From: Clostridiaceae bacterium | GTDB taxonomy: Bacteria; Bacillota; Clostridia; Oscillospirales; Acutalibacteraceae | DNA length: 6,097 nucleotides | Assembly: GCA_016297555.1 (NCBI GenBank) | Contig: JAEDGK010000114.1 | Coordinates: 1-6,097 of the forward strand | Reading direction: 5' to 3' | In this document: positions 1 through 6,085 of the stretch, piece by piece | Layout: each line of letters starts with the position of its first letter | Numbering within the stretch: position 1 is the first letter of the stretch | Notes under the pieces: model-generated | Database searches by the model: none | What the model was told of the DNA's origin: nothing | What the model saw: the letters and a program-made list of their open reading frames with translations, nothing else | Position numbers and translations under genes: made by a program

Positions 1-1265
1 TCGCTGATATCAATTCCCGTGTAACGGTCAACATATTTTTTATCGAATGAAAGAGAAATTTCGGGGTACTTCTTAACATATTCATCGGTAAGCTTTGAAG
101 CAACTCTTGCGCCGCCGTCGATATCCTTGACAAGCTTTACAAATCTGCCGACCGCTTCAAGAGTAAGCTCGGGGTCAAGCATTTTTTCATATCTTGCGCT
201 CGCGTCCGTTCTGTGACCGAGCCTTGTTGAGGATTTTCTGATGCTTACACCGTCGAAGTTAGCGGATTCAAGCACAACCGCTCCCGTGTTATCGATAATC
301 TCGGAATCAAGACCGCCCATAATTCCGGCAATGCCGACGGGAGTGTCGCCGTTGCAAATCATCAGCGTGTCTTCGTCAATTACCCTCTCAACGCCGTCAA
401 GAGTTGTGAACTTTGTCTTTTCCGCAGGGGTTGTAACAACTATGCGGTCAATCTTGTTTGCATCAAAAGCGTGGGTCGGCTGACCGATTTCAAGCATAAT
501 ATAGTTTGTTACATCCGCAAGCAGATTAATTCCTCTCATACCGCAGTAATAGAGGCGTATTCTCATATCAAGCGGGCTTGTATGCTTTGTGATATTATCC
601 ATTTTTATGCAGGAATATCTGTAAACCAAATCTTTCCTGCCGACGGTAACATCGACCTTTTCGTCGCCGTTATAGGAAAGGTCGCCGAGCTCAAGGGGCT
701 TTAATTCTCTGCCCGTCAGAGCGGCAAATTCGCGCGCGATGCCGTAGTGACCCCAAAGGTCGGGGCGGTTGGTGAGAGATTTGTTATCAACCTCGAAAAT
801 AATATCGTCGATGGGATAGAGAGTTTTGATATCCGTGCCGTTGGGAGCATCGGTTTCAAGCGACATAATGCCCGAATGGTCATCGCTGATACCAAGCTCC
901 TTTTCGGAGCAGCACATTCCCTCGGACTCAAAGCCCGCAACGGTTGCAACTTTTATTTCGCCGCCGCATACTCTGCCGCCCGCAAGCGCAAGAGCAACCT
1001 TCATACCTACTGCAACATTGGGCGCGCCGCAGACTATATTGCAAACCTTGCTGCCTGCGTCAACCTTTAACAGATGGAGCTTTTGGGAATTGGGATGATT
1101 TTCAACCGAAAGGATTTCGCCGACAACAACATTTGAAATGTCCGCGCCCTTAACTGTTATATCCTCAACCTCGGCGGTTGAAAGAGTGAAATTCTCAATA
1201 AGCTTTTTGATATCCAGACCGTCAAGGTCAACATATTCTTTAATCCAATTAATAGAAACAAACAT
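1..1265 (-). CDS. pheT: Phenylalanyl-tRNA synthetase beta subunit, N-terminal part (cut by window edge)
   Basis: Beta subunit of the cytoplasmic alpha2-beta2 enzyme that charges tRNA-Phe; in this family the beta chain binds tRNA and edits mischarged Tyr-tRNA-Phe. I translated the frame by hand and it is open for 421 codons from ATG 1265 to the window edge; the family is usually about 790-800 residues, so roughly half is present. The start MFVSINWIKEYVDLDG is the classic PheT opening. An EMAP-II-like tRNA-binding domain follows at about residues 43-150, with VVVGEILSVENHPNSQKL. The B3/B4 editing region then shows NRPDLWGHYGIARE (about 166-179), GQPTHAFD (about 261-268) and RTDASARYEK (about 352-361). 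The B5 domain begins near the edge. The gene starts 3 bases after pheS and is the second gene of the T-box-controlled unit. Identification is secure; only the 3' end is missing. Confidence 0.96.
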   Translation of the reverse strand, partial: MFVSINWIKEYVDLDGLDIKKLIENFTLSTAEVEDITVKGADISNVVVGEILSVENHPNSQKLHLLKVDAGSKVCNIVCGAPNVAVGMKVALALAGGRVCGGEIKVATVAGFESEGMCCSEKELGISDDHSGIMSLETDAPNGTDIKTLYPIDDIIFEVDNKSLTNRPDLWGHYGIAREFAALTGRELKPLELGDLSYNGDEKVDVTVGRKDLVYRYSCIKMDNITKHTSPLDMRIRLYYCGMRGINLLADVTNYIMLEIGQPTHAFDANKIDRIVVTTPAEKTKFTTLDGVERVIDEDTLMICNGDTPVGIAGIMGGLDSEIIDNTGAVVLESANFDGVSIRKSSTRLGHRTDASARYEKMLDPELTLEAVGRFVKLVKDIDGGARVASKLTDEYVKKYPEISLSFDKKYVDRYTGIDIS

Positions 1266-1268
1266 CGC

Positions 1269-2351
1269 TTATGCCTCCTTGCTTTCGTTTTCGGGTCTGG
1301 TAAACGATTTCTCGGTGAACTGCGAGAGAGCTTTAAGGTTACCGCTGTTGAAAACGCGGATATCCTTAACTCCGTATTTCATCATTGCAAGCCTTGTCAT
1401 GCCGAGTCCGAATGCAAAGCCCGTGTATTTTTCGGGGTCAATTCCTGCGGCTGTGAGAACATTGGGATGAATCATACCGCAGGGGCAAAGCTCAAGCCAG
1501 CCCGAATCCTTGCAGGAGGGGCAGCCCTTGCCGCCGCAGATAAGGCACTGAATATCAAGCTCAAAGCCCGGCTCAACAAACGGGAAGAAGCCCGGACGAA
1601 GCCTTACGGTTATATCTCTCTGAAAAACCTCGGAAAGCATGGTTTTCATAAAATAAATCAGGTTGGAAATCGAAATGTTTTTATCAACCATGATTCCCTC
1701 CATCTGGAAGAAGGTATTTTCATGGCAGGCGTCGATTTTTTCATTTCTGAAGCAGCGTCCGGGGAATATCGCTCTGATGGGATTGCCCTGCTCAAGCTGA
1801 GCGGCATATTTTCTCAGAATAGTGTTCTGCGCCGCGGAGGTATGAGTTTTGAGAAGCTGACCCGAGCTGAGATAATAGGTATCCTGCATATCTCTTGCGG
1901 GGTGATGCTTCGGGATATTGAGAGCCTCAAAGCAGTTGTAATCATCGGTTATCTCGGAATAATCCTCAATGGAAAATCCCATGCTCAAAAAGATGCTTTC
2001 AACCTCTCTGCGGACAAGAGTTATCGGATGATAAGAGCCGAGATCGGCGTTGCAGGGCATAGATTCGTCATAGCTCTCCGCGCTGTCGATAAGTCTTTTT
2101 TCTTCAAGCGCTTTAAGCTCCTCAAGCTTCTGAGAAATTGCGTTCTCGATAAACTGCTTCGTTTCGTTTATCTTCTGACCTGCTTCCTTCTTCATCTCGT
2201 TGGGAACATTGCGAAGCTCCTGCATAAGCCCCGCCACATGGCCTTTTTTGCCGAGGAACTCAATTCTGAGCTGCTCAACATCGGAAACCACACCGATTTT
2301 TGCCGCTTTTTCTTCAAAAAGCTTTTTCAGCTCGGCTGACTTTTCAATCAT
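1269..2351 (-). CDS. pheS: Phenylalanyl-tRNA synthetase alpha subunit (catalytic)
   Basis: Class II aminoacyl-tRNA synthetase catalytic chain (360 residues, family about 330-360), which joins phenylalanine to tRNA-Phe in the cytoplasm together with PheT. Residues 1-95 form the charged N-terminal coiled-coil that contacts tRNA, with EFLGKKG at 31-37. The catalytic core has NIPKHHPARDMQDTYYL (145-161), KTHTSAAQ (168-175), motif 2 PGRCFRNEKIDACHENTFFQMEG (197-219), FFPFVEP (255-261) and motif 3 GFAFGLGMTRLAMMKYG (311-327). A313 is the usual alanine of the phenylalanine pocket. Two oddities: a cysteine-rich insert with C269, C272, C277 and C280, and Thr319 where motif 3 normally has Glu or Asp. 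ATG 2351 is preceded by AAAGGA with 10 bases of spacing. It follows the T-box leader and directly precedes pheT. Confidence 0.97.
   Translation of the reverse strand: MIEKSAELKKLFEEKAAKIGVVSDVEQLRIEFLGKKGHVAGLMQELRNVPNEMKKEAGQKINETKQFIENAISQKLEELKALEEKRLIDSAESYDESMPCNADLGSYHPITLVRREVESIFLSMGFSIEDYSEITDDYNCFEALNIPKHHPARDMQDTYYLSSGQLLKTHTSAAQNTILRKYAAQLEQGNPIRAIFPGRCFRNEKIDACHENTFFQMEGIMVDKNISISNLIYFMKTMLSEVFQRDITVRLRPGFFPFVEPGFELDIQCLICGGKGCPSCKDSGWLELCPCGMIHPNVLTAAGIDPEKYTGFAFGLGMTRLAMMKYGVKDIRVFNSGNLKALSQFTEKSFTRPENESKEA
1274..1280 (-). promoter_or_regulatory. Shine-Dalgarno of pheT, embedded in the end of pheS
   Basis: A full AAGGAGG lies 8 bases upstream of the pheT ATG and inside the last codons of pheS (Lys-Glu-Ala-stop). 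The pheS stop ends at 1269 and pheT starts at 1265. Ribosomes finishing pheS therefore pass directly over the pheT initiation site. This fixes the pheT start and suggests translational coupling that keeps the two subunits in balance; the coupling is inferred. Confidence 0.85.
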
Positions 2352-2389
2352 TTTATATCAATCCTTTCATAATTTGCGATTATAAAACA

Positions 2390-2643
2390 AACAAAAATCC
2401 CCGCCGCCATACGGCGACGAGGGACGAAACAATCTCCGCGGTACCACCCTGCGTTCACGGCAAAAGCCGCGCACTCTAAGCCCTTAACGCGGGCAAGCCG
2501 TCAAAGCCTACTGCAATTTTCAGCTCCGCCGCTCGCGGGTGAACTTCGGCAAATCCGCGCACAATCCGCTCTCAGCCGCCGACGGATTTTCTCTTTGGTG
2601 CGCCGAAAGATGCCTACTCTCCCAGTCAATGCGTTTATATATC
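2390..2643 (-). promoter_or_regulatory. T-box riboswitch (tRNA-Phe sensing) for pheST
   Basis: Untranslated leader of pheST that binds uncharged tRNA-Phe and switches between terminator and antiterminator. Stem I can be folded directly from the bases: GGG 2623-2621 pairs CCC 2539-2537; GGC 2614-2612 pairs GCC 2550-2548; GCGCAC 2603-2598 pairs GTGCGC 2562-2557; AATCCG 2588-2583 pairs CGGATT 2568-2563. The internal loop contains AGAGTA (2620-2615) opposite GAAGTTCA (2547-2540), the standard specifier-loop layout. This makes TTC (2543-2541) the specifier codon, which reads phenylalanine. The conserved T-box AGGGTGGTACCGCG is at 2450-2437; its TGGT bulge (2446-2443) complements an ACCA tRNA end, as expected for tRNA-Phe with discriminator A. 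CGTCCCT (2425-2419) closes the antiterminator. The 5' boundary is the inferred transcription start. Confidence 0.95.
2393..2422 (-). terminator. Regulated intrinsic terminator of the T-box leader
   Basis: A 10-bp stem (2422-2413 with 2408-2399, GC-rich with two U-G pairs) and a GTAT loop are followed by TTTTTGTTT on the minus strand. The left arm shares its CCCT with the antiterminator, so the two structures exclude each other. When charged tRNA-Phe is plentiful transcription should stop here, about 40 bases before pheS. Confidence 0.9.
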
Positions 2644-2649
2644 TGATGT

Positions 2650-2678
2650 ATTATAACACAAAGGCATTGCCTTTGCAA
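2650..2678 (-). promoter_or_regulatory. Sigma-A promoter of the pheST T-box operon
   Basis: On the minus strand a -35 TTGCAA (2678-2673) is followed after exactly 17 bases by TATAAT (2655-2650), with TG one base upstream (extended -10). Transcription should start near 2643, just before T-box stem I. The spacer holds a perfect 7-bp inverted repeat, described among the findings. Confidence 0.85.
2659..2675. repeat. Perfect 7-bp inverted repeat in the pheST promoter spacer
   Basis: CAAAGGC-AAT-GCCTTTG (read on the minus strand) is a perfect dyad with a 3-base centre. It covers the last three bases of the -35 box and most of the spacer. No T-run follows it, so it does not look like a terminator for the gene upstream. 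It could be an operator or chance; no factor can be assigned. Confidence 0.5.
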
Positions 2679-2790
2679 GGGGTAAAACTTCCTTTTAACA
2701 ATATTTTCGCAATTCTTCAATCATATCCATATCGGAAGCCCTCACAAATTGCGGCTGAACGGTATTTCGGTGCTTGCAACCGTAATATTC
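2679..2790 (-). other. Spacer between the H-like gene and the pheST promoter
   Basis: No terminator hairpin with a T-run is visible, so transcripts from the ligA unit may run on into the T-box leader. The H-like gene's frame stays open for 31 codons past its TAA stop, to a second TAA at 2697-2695. The end of that stretch includes a possible 11-codon ORF, MDMIEELRKYC, starting at 2730 with a weak GAGG upstream. I do not support it as a gene. Confidence 0.4.
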
Positions 2791-3159
2791 TTAATCCGGA
2801 ATCTTTTTGATAAAGTCATTATACTCCGCCTCAGACATCAAAGGGCGCGTATAGGCAGCCTGCGAAAGCTCGCAGAGCCAACATTCGCGGGAAACATCAA
2901 GAAGCTCCTCTTTGTTTTCAAGCAGAGAATCGTTGACCCGCACAACCGTGCCGCTGACAGGCGCAATGATATCAAAAAGCTTGCAGGATTCAATATCTCC
3001 GATTATTTCGCCCGCTCTGATTTCATCGCCCTCATCGCAAAGATTAATCTCAAAGCTTTTGCAAATCTGCTTTCTGACATAATCGGTTATTCCGATTACC
3101 GCTCCGTTTTCGGTTTTTCTGACCCAGCAATGGTCTTTTGAATATCTCAAGCTGCTCAT
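2791..3159 (-). CDS. Divergent glycine cleavage H-like lipoyl-domain protein
   Basis: A 122-residue protein of the GcvH fold, which carries a lipoyl group on a lysine and shuttles intermediates or acyl groups in the cytoplasm. Family signs are the opening YSKDHCWVRKTENGAVIGITDYV (6-28) and the lipoyl hairpin GDIESCKLFDIIAPVSGTVVRVN (54-76), with Lys60 as the expected attachment site. The length fits (typical about 125-130). It departs from standard GcvH: the usual LGDIVFVELP stretch is replaced by ICKSFEINLCD, the segment after the lysine is one residue shorter than ESVKAASDIY, the C-terminal WLxK motif reads CWLCEL, and there are six cysteines, one directly before Lys60. Its ATG overlaps the ligA stop by 4 bases (ATGA), with AGGA 7 bases upstream, so it is co-translated with ligA. 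No other glycine cleavage or lipoate genes are in view. The fold is well supported; a role in glycine cleavage is not, so I leave the symbol blank. Confidence 0.85.
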   Translation of the reverse strand: MSSLRYSKDHCWVRKTENGAVIGITDYVRKQICKSFEINLCDEGDEIRAGEIIGDIESCKLFDIIAPVSGTVVRVNDSLLENKEELLDVSRECWLCELSQAAYTRPLMSEAEYNDFIKKIPD

Positions 3160-5132
3160 TTTATCATCCTGTTGAATTCTTCTTCGTCAATTATGGTTAC
3201 GCCGAGGCTCTGCGCCTTAACGAGCTTGCTGCCCGCTTCCTCACCCGCAAGGACATAGCTTGTCTTTTTTGAAACGGACGAAGCCGTTTTTCCGCCGAAT
3301 TTTTCAATAATCTCGCTCGCCTCGTTCCTCGAATAAGTCGGCAGAGTTCCCGTGAGCACAAACACCTTGCCCTCAAATCGATTGTCAATCTTTTCTTTGA
3401 GAGAGAGCATATTAACTCCGTAGGCTGAGAGCGCTTCTATCTCGCGGCGCGACTGCTCGAGCGCAAAGAAATCGGCAACGCTTTTTGCCATTATTCCGCC
3501 GAAGCCCTCTATTTCCGTGAGCTGAGTGATATCGGCGTTCATTATCTTTTCCATTGAGCCGAAATGCTCGGCAAGGAGCTTGCCCGCCTTTTGACCGACA
3601 TGGCGTATTCCGAGGGCAAAAACAAGGTTTGCAAGGTCGTTTTTCTTTGAATTTTCTATTGCGGCAACAAGGTTTTCGGAGGACTTGTCCTTAAAGCCTT
3701 CAAGCGTCATAAAATCTTCTTTTTTGAGAGTATATATCTCGCTCGGGCGGCTGAGAAGTCCGTTTGAAACAAGCTTTTCAAGCACGGCGTCGCCCATACC
3801 CTCAATATCCATTGCATCGCGAGAACAAAAATGAATAAGATTTCTCAAAAGCTGCGCGGGACATTCGGGATTAACGCATCTGACCGCCGCTTCGCCCTCC
3901 TCACGGATAACCGCCGCAGAGCAGGACGGGCAAACGCTCGGCAGGCTGAATTTAACGCTGTTTTCCGCGTGGGAAACAACCTTTATAACTTCGGGTATTA
4001 TGTCGCCCGCCTTGCGGATAACAACCCTGTCGCCGAGTCTTATATCTTTTTCATCTATGAAATCCTGATTATGGAGCGTGGCTCTTGAAACTGTGGAGCC
4101 TGCAAGCAAAACAGGCTCAAAAACCGCTGTCGGGGTCAAAACTCCCGTTCTGCCGACGGCAACCTCGATATCGACAACGGTTGTTTCCTTTTCTTCGGGA
4201 GGATATTTGAATGCAAGCGCCCAGCGGGGAAACTTTGCCGTGCTGCCTATCTCGGCTCTCTGAGCAAACGAATCGGTTTTGATAACCGCTCCGTCAATAT
4301 CAAACGGGAGAGTCGGGCGCAAAATGCCTATTCTTTCAAGCTCCGAAACAACGCCGTCAATGCCGCTGAATTTATTATAGAAAGGTATGGTTTTGAAGCC
4401 GAGAGATTTCAGAAAATCAATCGACTGCTTGTGACCGGTAATCTCAGTTCCCTCATATCTTTGAATGTTAAAAACAAATATATCCAGACTGCGGGAAGCG
4501 GTGATTTTGGGATTTTTTTGCCTGAGCGAGCCTGCCGCGGCGTTTCTCGGATTTTTAAAAGCCTTTTCGCCGTTTTGCTCCTGCTCCTCAACAAGAGAAG
4601 CAAAAACAGCTTTGGGCATATATACCTCGCCCCTGACCTCTATCGTGACATCTTTTTTCAGGCGCAGGGGGATTGAATTGACCGTGCGCAGATTTGCCGT
4701 GACATCCTCGCCGACATTTCCGTCGCCTCTGGTAGAACCCCTTACAAAAACTCCGTTTTCATATTCAAGCGCAACGGAAAGACCGTCTATCTTAGGCTCA
4801 ACAACATATTCGGCGTCGGGAAACATTGCTTTAATTCTTGAATCAAACGCTCTGACCTCCTCAATACCGAAAGCATCCTGCAAGCTTTCAAGAGGAACGG
4901 CGTGAACAACGGGCTCAAACATTCCCTCGGCGCTGCCGCCCACGCGCTGAGTGGGAGAATCGGGCGTTATAAGCTCGGGATATTCCTTTTCAATCGCCGC
5001 AAGCTCGCGCTGGAGCATATCGTATTCATAATCCTCAATTTCGGGAGAATCCTCAACATAATATTTATGGCTGTGATAATTAAGCTCATTGCGGAGCTGC
5101 TCTGCTCTGTCTCTCGCTTTTTCAAACTGCAT
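3156..5132 (-). CDS. ligA: NAD-dependent DNA ligase LigA
   Basis: Seals nicks in DNA during replication and repair using NAD+. The 658 residues match the usual length of about 660-670. Domain Ia (NAD binding) has HSHKYYVEDSPEIEDYEYD (20-38). The adenylation domain has the nucleotidyl-lysine motif EPKIDGLS with Lys114, then STRGDGNVGEDVT (133-145), RGEV (167-170) and NPRNAAAGSLRQ (194-205). The OB fold covers about 315-395, with VGRTGVLTP (326-334) and ATLHN (351-355). A four-cysteine zinc finger follows (C401, C404, C419, C424), then helix-hairpin-helix repeats (about 440-550, with FALGIRHVG) and a BRCT domain (about 585-658, GKVFVLTGTLPTYSR). All key residues are present. ATG 5132 is chosen because AAGGAAG lies 8 bases upstream and homology starts at once. 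An in-frame ATG at 5192 has no homology and falls in the -35 box of the ligA promoter. It follows yunB and is coupled to the H-like gene. Confidence 0.98.
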   Translation of the reverse strand: MQFEKARDRAEQLRNELNYHSHKYYVEDSPEIEDYEYDMLQRELAAIEKEYPELITPDSPTQRVGGSAEGMFEPVVHAVPLESLQDAFGIEEVRAFDSRIKAMFPDAEYVVEPKIDGLSVALEYENGVFVRGSTRGDGNVGEDVTANLRTVNSIPLRLKKDVTIEVRGEVYMPKAVFASLVEEQEQNGEKAFKNPRNAAAGSLRQKNPKITASRSLDIFVFNIQRYEGTEITGHKQSIDFLKSLGFKTIPFYNKFSGIDGVVSELERIGILRPTLPFDIDGAVIKTDSFAQRAEIGSTAKFPRWALAFKYPPEEKETTVVDIEVAVGRTGVLTPTAVFEPVLLAGSTVSRATLHNQDFIDEKDIRLGDRVVIRKAGDIIPEVIKVVSHAENSVKFSLPSVCPSCSAAVIREEGEAAVRCVNPECPAQLLRNLIHFCSRDAMDIEGMGDAVLEKLVSNGLLSRPSEIYTLKKEDFMTLEGFKDKSSENLVAAIENSKKNDLANLVFALGIRHVGQKAGKLLAEHFGSMEKIMNADITQLTEIEGFGGIMAKSVADFFALEQSRREIEALSAYGVNMLSLKEKIDNRFEGKVFVLTGTLPTYSRNEASEIIEKFGGKTASSVSKKTSYVLAGEEAGSKLVKAQSLGVTIIDEEEFNRMIK

Positions 5133-5140
5133 AATGCTTA

Positions 5141-5147
5141 CTTCCTT
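5141..5147 (-). promoter_or_regulatory. Shine-Dalgarno that decides the ligA start
   Basis: AAGGAAG on the minus strand sits 8 bases before ATG 5132. It selects MQFEKARDRAEQL as the N-terminus over the 20-residue longer reading. Confidence 0.8.
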
Positions 5148-5163
5148 ATATTTTGATATTCTT

Positions 5164-5192
5164 ATTATATCAATTTGCCGCGCCGAAATCAA
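5164..5192 (-). promoter_or_regulatory. Sigma-A-type promoter for ligA, overlapping the end of yunB
   Basis: TTGATT (5192-5187, four of six consensus bases) and TATAAT (5169-5164) are separated by exactly 17 bases, with TG one base before the -10 (extended -10). The -35 box overlaps the yunB stop codon TGA (5191-5189). Transcription would start near 5157, giving a short leader of about 25 bases with a good ribosome binding site. It would allow ligA to be expressed in growing cells independently of the sporulation gene upstream. Confidence 0.7.
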
Positions 5193-5848
5193 TAATTTTT
5201 ATTTATTCCGCTCTGCGTTTCCCCCACAAGCACATCGGGAACAGAGCCGACGATTATATTCTGCGCCACGCAAAACGAGGTTTCAATATTTTTGGTTATC
5301 CGCCGCCCCGGCATTGCTATGATAACCTCAGAGCTGATATTGAGCATAACGCTGTGCTGAGTCTGATTTATACCGGAACTGCGAAAAACATTGTCAAAAT
5401 CGGAATGAGTAGCCGACGAAAACCCAACGGAAACCTCAACCTCCGGCCCTGCACCCGCTAAAAGCGATATACCCGTAGCTGCACCGAGCGGCACGGAAAT
5501 CTCCGCTCCCCCGCCGTTTGAAAATGCGTCGTCAATCGCTTTTGTAATCTGCGCTTTAAAAAGATTGAGCTTAACTATATCGGTGGTTATTCCCGTTATA
5601 TTACCGTTTTCATCACGGATTATCTGAGCAATCTCATAATAGGAAACTCCGTTTTTGCCGAGAGCCTGCTCAACGGCGCAGTTGACCGTTTTTGAGGCAA
5701 CGGCGCCCGCTTCAAGAGCGGCGAGGTCATAGACCGCAGGTCTGAGCTTTGCATCGGCAAGCAGCAAAGCGGTTAAAAATATAATAACTGCGCTGATTAT
5801 CCCGAAAGCTGCCGTTCCCTTTCGGCGGTAAAACCGTCTTCGTCTCAT
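5189..5848 (-). CDS. yunB: Sporulation protein YunB
   Basis: YunB-family protein of 219 residues. In Bacillus the yunB gene is read in the mother cell under sigma E and contributes to spore formation; its biochemical activity is unknown. The N-terminus is strongly basic (MRRRRFYRRK), followed by one hydrophobic segment at about residues 12-31 (AAFGIISAVIIFLTALLLA). This predicts a single-pass membrane anchor with the rest outside or in the intermembrane space. Family landmarks are a helical segment with NCAVEQAL (56-63), ISVPLGAATGISLLAGAGPEVEV (117-139), SDFDNVFRSSGINQTQHSVML (149-169) and the end IETSFCVAQNIIVGSVPD (188-205). I chose ATG 5848 because GGAGAGG (5863-5857) lies 8 bases upstream. 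A GTG at 5857, three codons earlier, overlaps that site. No terminator separates it from ligA 56 bases downstream. Confidence 0.9.
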   Translation of the reverse strand: MRRRRFYRRKGTAAFGIISAVIIFLTALLLADAKLRPAVYDLAALEAGAVASKTVNCAVEQALGKNGVSYYEIAQIIRDENGNITGITTDIVKLNLFKAQITKAIDDAFSNGGGAEISVPLGAATGISLLAGAGPEVEVSVGFSSATHSDFDNVFRSSGINQTQHSVMLNISSEVIIAMPGRRITKNIETSFCVAQNIIVGSVPDVLVGETQSGINKNY

Positions 5849-5871
5849 TCCCCTCACCTCTCCGTTTATCT

Positions 5872-5879
5872 ATTATATG
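5872..5879 (-). promoter_or_regulatory. Candidate -10 element for yunB (sigma E-like or sigma A-like)
   Basis: CATATAAT on the minus strand resembles the sigma E -10 (CATACAAT-like) and also contains TATAAT (5877-5872). It sits about 24 bases before the yunB ATG, leaving a very short leader. No convincing -35 of either class lies at the right distance, so this is a weak call based on position and family knowledge. Confidence 0.35.
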
Positions 5880-6050
5880 CACAACGCGGCGGTTGAGGAA
5901 CGGTAATCCGTGCTTTCGCTGTAAATCGCTGTTTTTCTCGGAGTTCAGAATACATAATTTATAATTTGTCAGCGTTAAAGCCGTAATTCCGAATTGCATA
6001 TTATGAATTTCGCTTTGATAATGTGATGTTTGCAATATATAATGCAGTAA
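5880..6050. other. AT-rich intergenic spacer upstream of yunB
   Basis: I see no gene here on either strand. The part from about 5950 to 6010 is built of short, related AT-rich words (ATAATTTATAATT, GTAATTCCGAATT, ATATTATGAATT), typical of decayed intergenic repeats in clostridial genomes. A minus-strand frame running through it into yunB shows no recognisable protein. Confidence 0.5.
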
Positions 6051-6085
6051 AATCGGGACCCTCGGCTAAGCCGAAGGTCCCGATT
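6051..6085 (-). terminator. Long hairpin, probable intrinsic terminator of the gene beyond the right edge
   Basis: Two 16-base arms (6051-6066 and 6070-6085) surround a 3-base loop. On the minus strand all 16 pairs form, one being U-G, and the stem is followed by TTTT. On the plus strand one pair is an A-C mismatch and no T-run follows. This favours a terminator for a minus-strand gene located outside the window, which would isolate yunB-ligA from it. The T-run is short, so a repeat element is an alternative. Confidence 0.65.

Noticed and set aside
747..1070. 107-codon plus-strand open frame
   Set aside because: Antisense to pheT, which is continuous and conserved across this stretch.
1467..2339. 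290-codon open frame on the plus strand
   Set aside because: It lies exactly antisense to pheS, whose protein is unmistakable, shows no family motifs, and is an effect of codon bias on the opposite strand.
2520..2720. 66-codon minus-strand open frame
   Set aside because: It covers the promoter and stem I of the T-box, which explain the sequence fully as RNA structure.
4465..4905. 146-codon plus-strand open frame
   Set aside because: Antisense shadow of the ligA adenylation domain with no recognisable protein features.
5133..5192. Twenty-residue longer N-terminus for LigA
   Set aside because: No homology to the family, poor ribosome binding site, and its ATG falls in the -35 box of the likely ligA promoter.
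5153..5461. 102-codon plus-strand open frame
   Set aside because: Antisense to yunB and its spacer; composition is that of a shadow frame.
5849..5857. GTG start three codons upstream in yunB
   Set aside because: The GTG overlaps the GGAGAGG ribosome binding site, whereas ATG 5848 has correct spacing.
5900..5940. Repeated CGCTGT words followed by a run of T on the plus strand, considered as a plus-strand terminator
   Set aside because: The two words are direct, not inverted, copies, so no stable stem forms next to the T-run, and no plus-strand gene precedes it.
5727..6035. 102-codon minus-strand open frame overlapping the yunB start
   Set aside because: It uses a different frame from yunB, crosses AT-rich intergenic sequence and the likely yunB promoter, and resembles no protein I know.
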